NCBI GenBank assembly: GCA_022749755.1
Contig: CM040453.1
Coordinates: 1,572,102 to 1,636,101, forward strand
Source: Azadirachta indica
Taxonomy: Eukaryota; Streptophyta; Magnoliopsida; Sapindales; Meliaceae
Length of the DNA stretch: 64,000 bases
Direction of reading: 5' to 3'
Both the position numbers and the translations under genes were made by a program. Below, piece by piece: positions 44,477 to 60,498 of the stretch (its first letter is position 1; every line of letters starts with the position of its first letter). The notes below the pieces were generated by a model. It saw nothing but the letters and a program-made list of their open reading frames with translations, searched no databases and had not been told where the DNA came from.

Positions 44477-47400
44477 ATGGCAGCTCCTGTGCCTCCAGGG
44501 GCACCGAGGCAACAAACTCCACCGCCACCAAGCTATAATCCTAATTTACAACCAAACCCTAATTCGTTGTCCGATAATTTCCAAAATTTAAATCTAAACC
44601 GACCGGTTTCAATGCCCAATTCAGCTCCTAGACCTTCCCCATTTGCCCAATCACCCCCATTTCCTTCAGCAGCCCCTTCACCAATGTCCGGCCGGGGCGC
44701 ACCACCACCTGGTGCGGTCTTAAGACCGACGGGATCACCGCAAACCTCATTGCCTCCAAATGTGGCTTCGGTCAGGCCCTCTGGGCCACCTGCTGGCCAG
44801 TCTTTGCCGTTTGGGTCCAGACCTCCTCCTGGGTCTTTGCCGTCTCCAATGGGTGGCAGTGGTGCCATGGGAGCTCCTATATCTGGGGTGCTTCCAGCTG
44901 GTGCTTATCCACCTTCAGGTTCATTGGCTCGTCCTGTTGCCCCACCACCCGGGGCTAGACCAGTTGTTCCTCATGCATCCTCTTCACCCTTGAGTAGTGG
45001 TTTGAATGCACCCCCTTCTAGTGCACCAGTTGGCTTGACAAGTAATGGGCCAATGGGATTTGTGGCTTCAGGTGGACCACGTTTTCCCCCGGCAGGTACT
45101 GCACAGCAAACTCCAGCACCACCTGTTGGTCCTTCATCAATTATGACATCAGCTCGGTCTCCTCAGCAGTCTCCAAGTATGCGGTTTCCTCCTGTGCAGC
45201 AGTCACCATTCACATCAGCTCCTCAAAGCGCACCACCGTTCCCGCCTCAAAGCGCACCACCATTTTCAGCAGTTCCTCAAAGCGCACCACCGTTCTCATC
45301 GGCTCCGCAAAGCGCACCACCATTCTCATCAGCTCCTCAAAGCGTACCACCTTTTTCGGGTCCACCATCATTTCCAGCAGCATCTCCTCAAGGCCTACCT
45401 CCTCAAGTTTCTCCATTTGCGCCACAGACATGGTCTGCTCGGCAGGTAAGCCTTAAAAATTCATGTTTCGCCTTTATAGACTCCTAAAGAATTATGGTTG
45501 ATGTATTAGATCATATTGTGGTTACATTCTGTTATCTAAGCATTATGTAGGTATATGAGAATGCAGAAATTAATTATTGTTAATTGTTTCTATTCTTTTA
45601 CTTAAAATGCATGTTTTGATTGATGGTTATCAAAATTAATGTAGATTTATAGTGTAAGAAGTTTGAATTAGAGTATTTCCTATTATACTGCTATTTATCA
45701 GAATTCAGGGATAATCTTTATGCATATAATATTAACTGCTGATTTAGCAGAGGGCATGTGATACCCCTTACGAGATGGGGAGAAGAATTTACAGTCAATG
45801 AAGTATAATTACAAGATGTACAATAAGCAGAACTCTTTTTGTTCCTTTAAAAAAAAGGGAGAATATACCAAACAACAAATAGCTAGTAAGGGAAGGAAGG
45901 AGAGTGCTTGCATTTAGTTATATCTTGTTGATCTATATCCAGAGGTCTATGTCCTAGTGGTTCCATGTATCAAACTTGTTCACATTTCTGGTCAAACATA
46001 AATTTAGTTCCCATCTCCATTTTGGTTACGAAAATTTTGTATTATGTAACGGTTAAGGTTAACTGAAGCATGGACCTTTTGGTGATCAGAAGATTCCCTT
46101 GTGATGATTGTATTCATGTTTAGATATGTTGTGCCAATGTGGATAGGTTCCTGTTTTAACATCTATAAAATTTTGGGCCAAACTACATGAGCATTTTTCA
46201 TAACTAACTGCTATTAAATGAGTCTACAGTGCATGGGACTTTATATGTTCTTCTTTTCTCTTTGATCAATGTTCTGGATTTTAAACTTTTTGAATTGCCT
46301 TAGGTGGGCCCATCACCATCAATTCCTGGGTCAGTACAACCACCTAGAATGTTTGGGATGCCTCCACCATTGCCCACTCAATCTATGACAAATATGCCTC
46401 CCGCTATTGCTCAAACTGGAGCCCCGATGGCAGCATCATCGAAGATAGATCCTCAACAAATTCCTCGGCCTGTTCCCAGTTCTGTGGTGGTCCTTTATGA
46501 TACTCGTGAAGGAAATCAGGCCAATCCTCCTCCGGTACTTTATTTGTTCTTGAACTTAACTAGAAAAAATTACTGAATTTTTCTGGTTTCTATTTATTCG
46601 AGTTTGTGTTGCTTTTTTTTTTTAATTTTTTTTTTAAATAACTTAATGCCATCTCTTTACTAATTACTGTATGAAATTTTGAAGCCTGCAACAAGTGAAT
46701 ACATTGTTAGAGACATGGGTAATTGTAGTCCACGCTACATGAGATGTACCATTAGCCAGGTTAGAATCAAGTTTTGAATATCTGCGTTGAAATTATTTTG
46801 CTTTCCATAATTCTTTTATGAACTACTACTCTTTTGCATTGAAGAACACATAACTTATGATCTAATATGGATTCATTTCTCAAACAGATTCCATGTACTA
46901 ATGACCTTCTGACAACATCAGGCATGCAGTTGGCTTTGTTAGTTCAACCTTTGGCTCTTCCTCATCCACAAGAGGAGCCTGTCCAAGTAATGCTTGATAT
47001 TTTTCTTCTCTTATACTTGTAATCTAATAGCTTACATGTACTTATTTTTTTGTTCTTTGAGAAACAAGAATGCTTCTCTGTTCATTGGTATGTGAATCAT
47101 AAATTTATATATGAAGCCCATAGTTTTGCTAAGCCTTTGTTTCAAATTTGGGGCAGTTCTGAGCACTTAAGGAAGAACCTGACTTGTTCTAGTACGAAGT
47201 TTCTGTTATTTGCTCTTGAGAAAGTTAGGTTTTCCAGCCCATAATTGAATTGGTTGAGAGGGAAAAATTGCTTTTTATAATGAGCATTATTTTTTTGGTA
47301 TTCCTTTAGAGAGAAGATTGTTTCATGGAATAACACTGCTTCTTTCAGAAGTGTATGAGGTGGATAATACGATGTTACTTTAAAAATAAAGCCGAATCAC

Positions 47401-50400
47401 ATGCCATAATTACATGAGTTCTCTTTTATTTACAAAGTTTCATCAGTTGTTGCAGCTGCTTGCTAAACTGTAACAGTTTAAGAAAAAAGTATATTTTCTG
47501 CAGCGTATATAATTTTCCTTGTTATAGGTAGTAGATTTTGGAGAAAGTGGTCCCGTTCGATGTTCTCGCTGCAAAGCCTACATAAATCCTTTCATGAAGT
47601 TCATTGATCAGGGAAGGCGGTTCATCTGCAATTTGTGCGGTTAGTTATATAATCATTGTATCTTGCTATGTATCATTCTTATCATGTGTGTGTAGTTGGT
47701 TGTTTGTGTTTTACATGATGTAGAAGATGCCATTGAGATCGATTGTTGTCTTCTCCTCTCCCCACTCCCTCAAGTGAAAAAAGTATTTTGCATTGGGCAC
47801 CTCCTGCTTTCTGTCAGGATTTGTTATATGCCCCGCTTCATTTTTCCTACTGGAAAAGTTACACACTCTTCTTTCTTTATTATTCATTACCTGCATTGGT
47901 TTGCAAATTTTAGGACTTGTTATCTATGATCAAAATGTTAGCTTATAATGACCTTTCAGTATGGACAAAGAAAAGATGGCTTGGATCCTGATTATCTGTT
48001 ATAAGGTTAAATAGATTGTCTGATCACATGAGGAGGTTCTTGGAAATCTGGAAATTAAAGTTCCTATTTTAGTTATTGGCTTCAGAGAGGCCCTTATATA
48101 TATGTTGGCAAATACTTTTGATCATATATGGGCATCAATAGCACTCTTGACTTTGCAGTATTCTGCCATCTGAACATTTGGTTACAGTTGGGGAGTTGGT
48201 GATTTTACAACATTGTTTCTCATTCTTCTCCTTTTGCAGGTTTCACTGATGACACACCCCGTGACTATCACTGCAACCTTGGTCCAGATGGTAGGCGTAG
48301 AGATGCTGATGAAAGACCTGAGCTATGTAGAGGCACAGTTGAATTTGTTGCCACCAAGGAATATATGGTTGGTTAAATTTCAAACCTGTGGGTCTTATAG
48401 GAAGATGTTTTCTTCTGTATTCTTCCACCAATTCTTTTAGTTTTTGTTCAATTAGACGTTCCAGATACTTCATATTTTGCATTTTAATGTTATGGCAGGT
48501 GCGTGATCCAATGCCGGCTGTGTACTTCTTCCTCATTGATGTATCCATGAATGCCTTGCAAACTGGTGCAACTGCTGCTGCTTGCAGTGCTATTAGTCAA
48601 GTTATTTCAGATCTTCCTGTAAGTTTTTGCTTATTTAACCATTTCAAATTTTGAATAAGTCTGGTTCAAAAAGGATATTGGGCTGCCTAGTCATTTAATT
48701 ACTTTATACTTCAGTTGTGATAAGGACAATTTTCTAACTGGAATTTAATGTTTCTGCTGTTACAGGAAGGTCCTCGGACAATGGTGGGAGTTGCAACGTT
48801 TGACTCAACAATCCATTTCTACAATTTGAAACGTGCACTACAGCAGGTTACTTATAGTTGCAACTATTGCTCTCTTGAAAACTTTTTGACTTCTAAGTGC
48901 ACTGATTGTTGTTTTTCTTCCAAGATATTGAGCTAAATTTTTTTTCCCCCTCACAGATCAAATAGTTTAACATTATAGTAATTGGAACATTGATGTTGAG
49001 TAATATACTTGCTATATTTTGCTCTATGTTATTTTGCAGTTAGCTTTGATATGCATGCAATTTATCAAAATGTTGAATTATTGTTAGTGTGCCATTATGC
49101 TTCTTTGTCAATAGGCTTTTCTCTCTATCTCTCTCTCCTTTTAATCTTCTTTGTCTTCTTAGCTATAACCAGCAAAAATTGAACAATATCTTGTTTTGTT
49201 AAAACATTTTATAAGAGGACAACCACACAAAACAAAAGATGTAATCACCATTTGGATCTTTAATAGGCGACTGTAATACCTGTACAACTTGTTGATTGGT
49301 CATGATACCCTATGTGCTAAACTTTTTGTTTAGTATTTGACCATCCTTTGTAAAATTTTATTTATCTGATTTTGATATTCATTATACATTTGCAGCCATT
49401 GATGCTCATCGTCCCTGATGTAGAAGATGTTTATACTCCTCTGCAAACCGATGTTATTGTTCCACTTTCTGAGGTAAGCTCCTTCGATTAATAGGCTATT
49501 TCATACTTTTGGTGGATCCTTGCAAGTTGTTAAGTCTAAAACAAACTTTTAATTAGTTCTCTGTTATTTGTTTTGATGAGGAATTTTCAATTGCCTTCCT
49601 GTAATATTGGTTCGTCCTTGTGTGGAATATAGTGTCGTCAACATTTAGAGATCTTGCTGGAGAGCATTCCCTCCATGTTCCAGAATAACCGAACTGCTGA
49701 ATCAGCCTTTGGTGCAGCAGTCAAGGTATCCCCTTTTTTTCATAAACCTGTGCATGTTTGGTTGGCATTCTTGAACAGATATAGCTTTGTTTAGATTTCT
49801 CCTGAAAACAGGAAATATTTTTATGTCAGTTTTAGAGAGCATTTTTAGAATGGTTACTATATAAATTTCTGCGTGCTGTGTCTCCAAGAAGATGAATACA
49901 TTTATTATATGAAATAATTGACTTTGTGCTACTTTCCTGTTCTTTCTTTTGAAGGAAACCATCTTAATGTATCAATTCATATTCTCTTGCATTTTTTTGC
50001 GCTGCTACCATGGTCTGTATGTATGTCGGATATAATGAGAAATTTTTTAGTATTCTGTAGAACATTTATTTGCATAGAAATGTTTCAAATCTCAATACCT
50101 GGTGAATATTTACACACTAAAAACCTCTTTCTTCCTATTTCAGGCAGCTTTCTTGGCAATGAAGAATACTGGAGGGAAACTTTTAGTGTTTCAATCAGGC
50201 AGGCTCATATTCTGTCTTGCAAGTTTCCTGTTATTTGTCCATTCAAATGTGTATTGTTGTAACGTAGTTGTTTATGTTTGCACATGATTCATATCAAGAT
50301 CTAGAAACAGGGCTGTTTTCTGTTCTTATTCCTGTTCGTCTGAGGCTGTAAAATTATGCCAGTCCCTTTTTATGGGCAACCTGTTATTTTATCTCATGAG

Positions 50401-53400
50401 ATCTTTTAGCGGCAATCAATTATGGAATGATTTGTAGTTTCTGATAGATGTACTTTATTCATACAGTTTTGCCTTCTGTTGGTATTGGAGCGCTTTCTGC
50501 TAGAGAGGCTGAAGGAAGAAGTAACATCTCGGCGGGAGAAAAGGTATGAATTTCTATGTTGTATTCTCCTGCCATCTGTATGTTCTTGAGTTTTAGTACA
50601 GCATATAATTGGTTTTTGTGCATGAGTATACGACAATTAGATGAGAATGGCTGACCATTATATTACTTGTGCTGACTCTTCCACTAGGTTCTCCTAGGTA
50701 TGCAGCCCTTCATAGTAATGATTGACTTGATGTGATTACCAGAAACTGTTACTTTCTTTCTTCTCTCCAAAAGATCATAAAAGTAGCCACTATGTCCATC
50801 CACTGAGAGGACATTAACTGTGATTGATTTATTGGGGCCCTATGATTCTACATGTAGAGATGCTTCATAACTTGCCAAATAGATGACTTCATTAAGTACA
50901 AAACTGATCCTGTTTTCAAAAGTTGGCTTCAACTTTCTTTGCTTCCCACTTCTGTTTATAGTTTGCAGGTTTAACTTGTGCATCTTTTCCTCTTCTAGTG
51001 GCTGCCGGGCATTATAATTTTTGTTGCAAGGAACTTAAGAAGTTTACTGTGAGATTAAGATGTGAATTAGATAAAAAAATGAAAAGAAAGAATCAATGAG
51101 CAAGTTTTCCTGTACTTCCTATTCCTATTTCATTTTCATTGATGTAACTTTTTGGTTAAGCAGTTAATTCACTGTTTCCTTGATTGTTTAATATTATTTG
51201 CATGAATTGTTATGTTGTTATGTGCAATAAGAGATTCTAATCACTTGATTTTGGGTTGAAATTATCATGTTGTTTGTTGGATTTCAGGAGGCACATAAAC
51301 TACTTCAACCAGCAGATAAAACTTTGAAGGCATTGGCAATTGAATTTGCAGAGTATCAGGTGAATTTCTTAGTAATTTCTTGTTACTTGGTTATGATTGT
51401 CAGATGTATATCAATTGTGCCATATGTATTGGTTGATATTTATAATGAGACTGGTAGTCCTTGAGAATGAATTTATGTGGTTCACTTTTTCTCTTTTTCA
51501 ACATATTGCAGGTCTGTGTTGATGTGTTTATCACTACCCAGACTTATGTAGATATTGCTTCCATCTCTGTCATCCCGAAAACTACTGGAGGACAGGTATT
51601 GACTTTTTGATCTTGGGACGATATTTCTGAGAAACTGGCTTTAATTGTTGCTTCCTCTATCATCAATGCTGTGTCCTAACAAAAATTGAGCCCTAACCAT
51701 TGCATACACTAAATTATGCTGCTTGTCTTCCAATTAATGACTGATGAGAGAAACCTAGAAAATACTGAGTCTTGTATTTACTTATATTTTACTTTTGTTA
51801 ATATAAGCCAGCCAATCAAAAATGAATACCAGGATGTAGAACTTGAAATTTGTGAAGCTGCTAATAGGCATCTTATTGTTGCTAGCATAAAGATTGATTT
51901 TAGGGCCTATCTTCTACAATTTTAGGACATAATAGGACATAAAAAATTTATTAAAAGTTGCATACTGCTGTGCTTGCAAATCAAATTCTTACTCTTGCTA
52001 ACATAATAAGTGTTTACTGGGATCTACCTTCTTTGGTTGTAGAACATTATATGTTATTAAAACTTACGAACCGCTGTACGCACTCATTCAAAGGCCTCTT
52101 ACTGTTGCTACTGTAATGAGCGATTACTGGGACCTATCTTGTACAGTTTTTGGAAGTGACATGTTATTAAAATCTGCAATCCTCCAATCCTACACATCTC
52201 TCTTTGACCATGCTTGTAGCTTATGTGAAGATATTCATGGTTTTTTTCCTGTTTCCCCTTTTTCGCTTTTGTGACTTTTGGTTTCTGAATTGTGTAGCTA
52301 AACTACACATCTAAAAGATCTGAGTGACCTAATAAGGAATGTGGATTAAAAAAAAAAAAAACAAAAAGCAAAAGGAATGAAGAACTTGAATATGGTTTTT
52401 TCTCTCCTGCTTTTCCCTCCCTGCAACAAAACAAAAATATCTTTTTTGTGTTTGTGACTTATCATATAACTTTAAATGTCTCACAATCTTTCCAGGTATA
52501 TTATTACTATCCGTTCTCAGCTCTTTCTGATCCTGCAAAATTGTACAACGATCTCAGATGGAACATCACAAGGCCTCAAGGGTTTGAAGCAGTAATGCGT
52601 GTCAGATGCAGCCAGGTTTTGTTTTTGGATGCTGAACTTTTGTTGTTTCTTCTTCACAATCATAAGATTATCGGTTTTCCATTTTCAGAATTGCTTTGTT
52701 CTGTAAATTAATATTGTTATAACCTTTTATAGGGTATCCAAGTCCAAGAATACCATGGGAACTTCTGCAAACGGATTCCAACAGACATTGACTTGCCTGC
52801 GGTTCGTATATTCTGTCAATATTCTGACTTTGATTATGTTTTATGCCGATGCTTTCGGTCCCTTATCATACATCATGTCACTAAGCCATGGGTTTTCTTG
52901 AATCATGCAACCCTAATTTAGGCCACTGTGGAAACTGACTTGGGGAGATTTATACTCTCCAAATGTTTGATTTTCACTAGCATCATACTGAATTCAAGAT
53001 CACATTAATTGAAATGATATACCATTGCTGTTATTTTTAGGGACATATATAAGCCTTTCACTGAGTAGAAGCTATTGGTGTTGACATGATATTGTCTCCA
53101 CCTTTTTAATGGTCTTGGTGCAGTTAATCAACAGAATTTACACCACTTGCTTCCATGTTTTACAACGACGGAGCATATTTTGCTCGCTACCTATGTGTCA
53201 AGTTTCTTACCCATAAGTCGTCCTGTTCATATGCAGATTGACTGTAACAAAGCTATAATGGTAACGTTAAAGCATGATGATAAATTGCAGGATGGCTCAG
53301 AATGTGCTTTCCAGGTATGATTTTTTTCCCCCTTTCTTGGGAAGAAAGATATAATCTAATTTTTCCACTATCTGTCAGTCTCTAATTGATATATTGCTTA

Positions 53401-56250
53401 TGAACACATTTGTACAGTGTGTTAGCATTTCTGAAGATGACTTTGCTTATTCTTTGATTATGTTGTTCATTCAACAGTGTGCCCTTCTCTATACCACTGT
53501 TTATGGCCAAAGAAGAATTCGAGTTACAACTTTATCATTGCCATGCACCAGTAATTTAAGTAATCTGTACCGTTCAGCTGACTTGGATACACAATTTACA
53601 TGTTTCATGAAGCAAGGTATTGATTCTATTTTTACGTTTGTTCTTTGCAGTCTTATTTCTACTTCCTATAAAATTCTGCTTTGAACATTAGCTCAGTCAG
53701 TGATTATCATTTTTCTTGCTTTCCAGCATCCATAATTATTAATGTGTTTAAACTCATTTTTTTTCCTTGAAATTTTCATCCATATTTGATAGCAACATCA
53801 CATGCTGTTTTCCCCACTGGCACTTTTTGGTTGTGGATGAGCTCTAATTTGGCTGTTTCATTCTTTATCTGCTATATGTTGTAGCATTAGCATTCTTGTT
53901 ATTTTATGTGATAAAAACTCATAGCTGCTCTTTTCCTTGATAAATTTACTTGGTTTGTAGCGGCAAGTGAAATTCCTTCCACCCCACTTGCAAATGTCCG
54001 GGAACAAATGATGAACCTATGCGTCAATGCTCTGGTTTCATACCGCAAATTCTGTGCTACGGTATCATCATCTGGGCAGCTTATTCTTCCAGAGGCTCTT
54101 AAGCTTTTGCCTTTATATACCCTTGGTAAATAATTTACTGTACATTAGTTTGTACTGTGGTATATGGATGTATTATGTCATTTAGTACTTATGTAAGGTT
54201 AACCATCTTTTATGCTGTATATTTTTACGTGTTCTCTAATACTTTTGTGTGAACATGAGCATGGTAACAGAACATCCATTCTTTAATTATTTTTCTCTCA
54301 TTATTATCATTCATTGTCATTATTGTTCTCAGGGGAGGATTGAAAAGTGGGACATATGTACTAAGTTTAAATAGGTTAGGCATCTACAAAAATGGTTAAG
54401 ATGAAAGTGTAACATTGCGCTGAAGATGCCTTTCATGCTTTACATATCAAGTAAATTGAGTTGAATGAAATTTTACATAGATTTATATTACTCTTCTTAA
54501 GTTTGTAAATTATTTTAGTGGTTTCAACTCTTCACTTCTTTTTTGTGGCTAGTAGTGTTTCCTGTCACTGAATATCGTTGTCAAACAAACTGTCTCTAAC
54601 ACAGGAGTTTCAAGTTCTGGGAAGTATTCTGTTTTTTCATCCTTTTTCTTTTCAGGATAACATCTGTTGAATATTTTTTTTTATTGTTCTTCAGCGTTAA
54701 TTAAAAGTATGGGGCTGCGAACTGACGGGAGAATAGATGATCGGTCTTTCTGGATATCATATGTTTCCTCTGTTTCTATTCCTTTGGCGGTTCCATATGT
54801 GTACCCAAGGATGGTGCCTATCCATGACATTGACTCTAAGGTGATATTCATCACTATAGCTTATTCTATTCTTTGTAGTGTTCTAACTATCTTCCTGAAA
54901 CCAATGTTAACTGTCTGCCATTTGCAGGGAGAAGATGGATCTCTTATTCCTCCATTCCTTCCTCTTTCTAGTGAGCATGTGAGTGATGAGGGAATATATC
55001 TTCTTGAGAATGGTGAGGATGCTTTAATATATATTGGGAGCTCAGTGGATTCAAATATCTTGCAACAACTATTTGGCTTTTCCTCAGTTGATGAAGTTCC
55101 AAGTCAGGTAGTTCAATCTTATCCTTGGAAAATATAATCTCTAACTAGTACTCTCTTTACTAGTACTCTCTTTATCAGTTTGGAGTAGTAGGTTGTATTC
55201 TTGCCTACTCCCACGGCTGATCACCAGAACCTGGCGTCTGAGAAATGCTTCCATTAGTACCGCACATATACTGGACTATTAGGAGACTTCAGCATGTCTT
55301 GAACTCTGGATGACTACATAGTTTCTAGCTCTTCTTATTCAAGTAGCTTACATTTTACAGGTATAAAATTAGAGGGTGTACTGAACCAAAATTTTAGATT
55401 TACTTCAGGGCGTGAACATTTCAATTTGCGGTCTATCTATTACATAATAAGCCAATAGTTGATGGTGCTAAGATTCATCCTTACTAGCTCTTTCGATAAT
55501 CATGTGTTATAGTATTCCTGGTGATACTTGAAGTTGTGTGAATGGTGGATAAACCGTGACTGTTATTCTCAACAATGGAAATAGTTTTGCTGGGTTATGG
55601 CTTTTGTTATGCAAATTTTCATTATGTGACTAATAATTTGTTTATGCAGTTTGTGCTACAGCAATACGATAATCCATTATCAAAGAAGTTGAATGACGTG
55701 ATAAATGAGATACGGCGCCAAAGATGTTCCTACCTACAGTATGACTGGTTTTTGCCTTTAGTTAATCAATATGACATAGCATGTTCAAATTTTATGTTGA
55801 TTAATATCAATGTCTCAATTTGATGCCATTACTCAGTAACTTTTGTCTTTTATCTTCTTTCAGTTTAAAGCTTTGCAAGAAAGGAGATCCTTCAGGTCAG
55901 TATATTAGAATACCCCATTTCTGCTAGATAAGAAATTATCTGCAATGCAACTACTATGTGTTAACAACCATATCTTATTATCCCATCCACTCACCTATGT
56001 CAAATCAATACTCCTTATACATGTCTCTCGGTGTTTGGAAAAGTATATTATATTTCAGCATTCCTAGTGAAAGATTATATCTTATTCAAGGAAATAATAT
56101 CATATTTTGATTTTGATTTATTTAATTAATTAATTTACAGGAATGCTGTTCTTCTCATATTTGGTTGAAGACAAGATTCCTACCGGCGGGCAATCATATG
56201 TCGAATTTCTGATTAACATCCATAGGCAAATTCAAGTGAAAATGTCTTGA
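44477..56250 (+). CDS. SEC24A: COPII coat protein SEC24 (SEC24A-like)
   Basis: Cargo-binding subunit of the COPII inner coat, working with SEC23/SAR1 at ER exit sites. Coding exons: 44477-45445, 46304-46534, 46685-46759, 46888-46986, 47528-47639, 48240-48367, 48499-48618, 48766-48846, 49396-49473, 49633-49725, 50144-50198, 50467-50543, 51288-51359, 51512-51595, 52496-52615, 52733-52801, 53237-53314, 53478-53616, 53961-54125, 54695-54840, 54928-55107, 55650-55738, 55864-55895, 56141-56250. They close in frame to 1133 aa. Residues 1 to about 400 are Pro/Ser/Gln-rich and disordered. A zinc finger (Cys470, 473, 492, 495) precedes the trunk (from about 539). A gelsolin-like part (about 998-1057) and the C-terminal [20 protein letters not shown] follow. 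The intron at 50199-50466 has a GC donor. Confidence 0.95.
45222..45360 (+). repeat. In-frame minisatellite in SEC24 exon 1
   Basis: About five units of 24-30 bp built on CCTCAAAGCGCACCACC, encoding a PQSAPPF(SSA) peptide repeat in the disordered N-terminus. Unit lengths are multiples of three, so the frame is kept. Confidence 0.9.
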
Positions 56251-57380
56251 TCATTTGTTATGTTAGCAAAGCTTTTGATAGAGCGCGCAGAAAAAGCCAG
56301 AATGGATCTCAAACGCAACAGGAGGAAAATTCAATTTTTGTTGTGTATGTGGAGCTGGAAAGCATGATCAGCAAGGTTTTGCAATGAGGGTGTGTTAGCC
56401 TAGCCTAAGCCTAAGCCTAAGCCTAAGCCCAAGCCTATTATACATGTACGATTAACGGCGTTGGTAATAAAAGATTCGAGCTTATATTTTATTTATTTAT
56501 TTATTTATTTTTGTTTGTCGTTTTCCTCTTCCTTTCATTTTATGCAGAAAAGAAAAAAAGGCGGGTGAAGGGAACAAACAATATGTAACAGATTGATTTG
56601 TGTTGCCAGTTTGAGATAGGATCAAAATTGTGTCTTTGCTATTTTTATATACATTTTTGTGAAAGTACATACAATGATAATATTATGTTAAATGAATTAC
56701 AAGTTTCACAAATATTGATCAATAGAAACATTCGGTTTGGTTTGGTTTGGTTTGGTTTGGTTTTGTATTTGCAAGTTTTAAGTTATTGGAGCCAAAATCG
56801 ATGATCTTGAAATTTTAGAAGCATGCAAGAAATTCAGGAATTGGTATCATTGACCTACCAAATGAGGAATCTGCGTTTAGTTTAATTAAGAATGCGTTCA
56901 ATACGTTTTTGTCAACTCAATGTTTTGAAAAATTTTTCGTTTACAGAACATACCCCTCTCTGTAACTTATGAGTTCTATTTCTTTCTCATTTCTCAACAA
57001 TTTATTGATTCCTAACTTTTGAGTCAAATGTTAGAAATATCAAATCGATTTTTTTTTTTTTAATATTTTCCTTTCTTCTTGGATATGATGACGCTACATC
57101 TGAAAAAATTAAAATTAAAATAAAAATATAACATTCGTTTTACGGTTGTCATTTTCATATTATAGTTTTTCAAGCTGTATTAGTTGTCGTGTCAGTGGCA
57201 TTCATTCTTGAATTCTAAAATATTAAGTCAAAAATATAACTTTTTTTTCTCCTATTTTTCATGTTTTGCTTTAGAAAAACATGAATTGAAAAACAATAAC
57301 AATGCAGATTGCAGAGGAAACACGGGGACTGCCTAAGGGGTTAAAGTGTTGTTTTTCTTTTAATTACAAACTTGAGGAAA
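56251..57380. other. SEC24 3' UTR and spacer with microsatellites
   Basis: A CCTAAG hexamer array at about 56397-56436, a TTTA run at about 56487-56510 and a GGTTT array at about 56734-56763. SEC24 and guanosine deaminase converge here. No further gene is seen. Confidence 0.75.
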
Positions 57381-59004
<1,624 letters not shown>

Positions 59005-60498
59005 GATCGAAATTTAAATGAAATGGGTAGTCAAGAATGGCTATGAAAGAAAGAAGAAACGTGTAATGAGAACAAGGAAAACAGAGCCACGAGTTACTGC
59101 CTTATATAATAATAATAATACTTCCCCACGAAAGATTAAGACGAGAAGGAATCTTCGTTTGCTGATTCACTCTTGTTTCTTTGTCTGAAAACAGACGTGT
59201 CAGTTTCAGAATTATCCGGAGTCGCTGTGGATAGTTAGGATAACAGTAAAAACTCTTGTACGAGTAACCGGTTACGGTTACTCGTACAAGAAAAATGAAT
59301 TTAGTCTTGTTTTCTTCTATCACTGGGAGTTTCTCCGAATTTTGTTTTCGGGGTCAGTTTGTGGTATAACGATGGTAAATTTGTTGTTGCTAAAAAGATT
59401 AACAAAAAAATTATAAGAATATAACTAGAAAGTTTGATAAGTGCTTAATGAATTGATTTACGACCTACCAAATCTAATATTATTATTATTATAGTTTGTT
59501 TTACCTAACAATATTTTGCACCAATTTAGAGCCACAGATACTGACCAAATAAGCAGTTGGAAAACGGTTTATGACCTGGGTTCCTTTTGGCTTTGGTTGC
59601 TTTTTAAGTAAGAAAATGGAGTCGTAATATATGGATTAGGTTTCTTTGGGAAACGCTCAGTTCGGATTAGTTTTTTGATTAATTGATAAGATCTTTTATA
59701 ATTTCTAAATTTATAATTTCACCCAAAATTTAATATTAGGTACCAATTTGATATGTTAGATCCTAGTCTAACGCCTTAGATTATATGGAGGAAAAATGAA
59801 GATAATATATTATAGCGCATGAAGTAATTGAGAAACATTAGGGTTGGGAAGCCATTTTCGTGTAAATAGGCAAAGCAGTGGGAAAAGTTATTATCAGCGG
59901 AGTACTCTTCTAAAAGTAAAGTTGCAGGTAACTCTGCTAGAAGTTTATCATGACATGCGAAAGACCGTTGGGGTTCGGTAACAAACCACTTATATCTGAT
60001 AACGTAGTTTGAATTCATTATAACAATTGTCGAAACTTCGCTTGTCCAAAAAGTTAAAATAACGGATTGCGTTTTTTTAATTTTTGTTTCCCCCTTAGAA
60101 CAGGTTTACTATGCGCTTTACGAACAGCTGCAGCTTAAGGCTTCCAGCAACTATGACTAATGAATATTTTCAGAACCCAATTAATCCTCGATCAAAAATT
60201 CCACGCACATTTAAAAGGATTAAACCAAAGCTTTAGAGTTTCAATCATCCAGTTTGTTGGAACAGCGCAATGCTGCTGAACCAACCAAAGAAGCCTGACA
60301 ACATTTGAAATCACATGAATTGATCAAAGACAAATGTATTACTACTCAGGAGTCTCAAAATCTGACAATATAACTAAACATCAAATAGCATCAAAATCCA
60401 CAACACCATAAGATTCCATTTCAGAAACAACTAAACCAAAAAAGGACTATTAAAGAAACTCCATCTGTGAAAATTGGCTTCACAGCTAGCTCAGTAAC
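59005..60498. other. Spacer upstream of guanosine deaminase
   Basis: A short AAT run lies at 59106-59119 and an ATT run near 59478-59491. A perfect hairpin is at 59254-59291. The 3' UTR of the eS24 gene probably covers about 60250-60498. No other gene is recognised. Confidence 0.6.
59254..59291. repeat. Perfect 16-bp inverted repeat (hairpin)
   Basis: The arm TCTTGTACGAGTAACC (59254-59269) is exactly complementary to GGTTACTCGTACAAGA (59276-59291), around a six-base loop GGTTAC that is itself palindromic with its flank. It lies 250 bases upstream of the guanosine deaminase start. Confidence 0.93.

Noticed and set aside
44533..44868. 111-codon minus-strand ORF
   Set aside because: Antisense of the Pro-rich SEC24 exon 1, whose codon bias removes stops on the other strand.
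56397..56436. Telomere-like repeat
   Set aside because: The unit is CCTAAG (six bases), not the plant CCCTAAA heptamer, and it lies in a 3' UTR.
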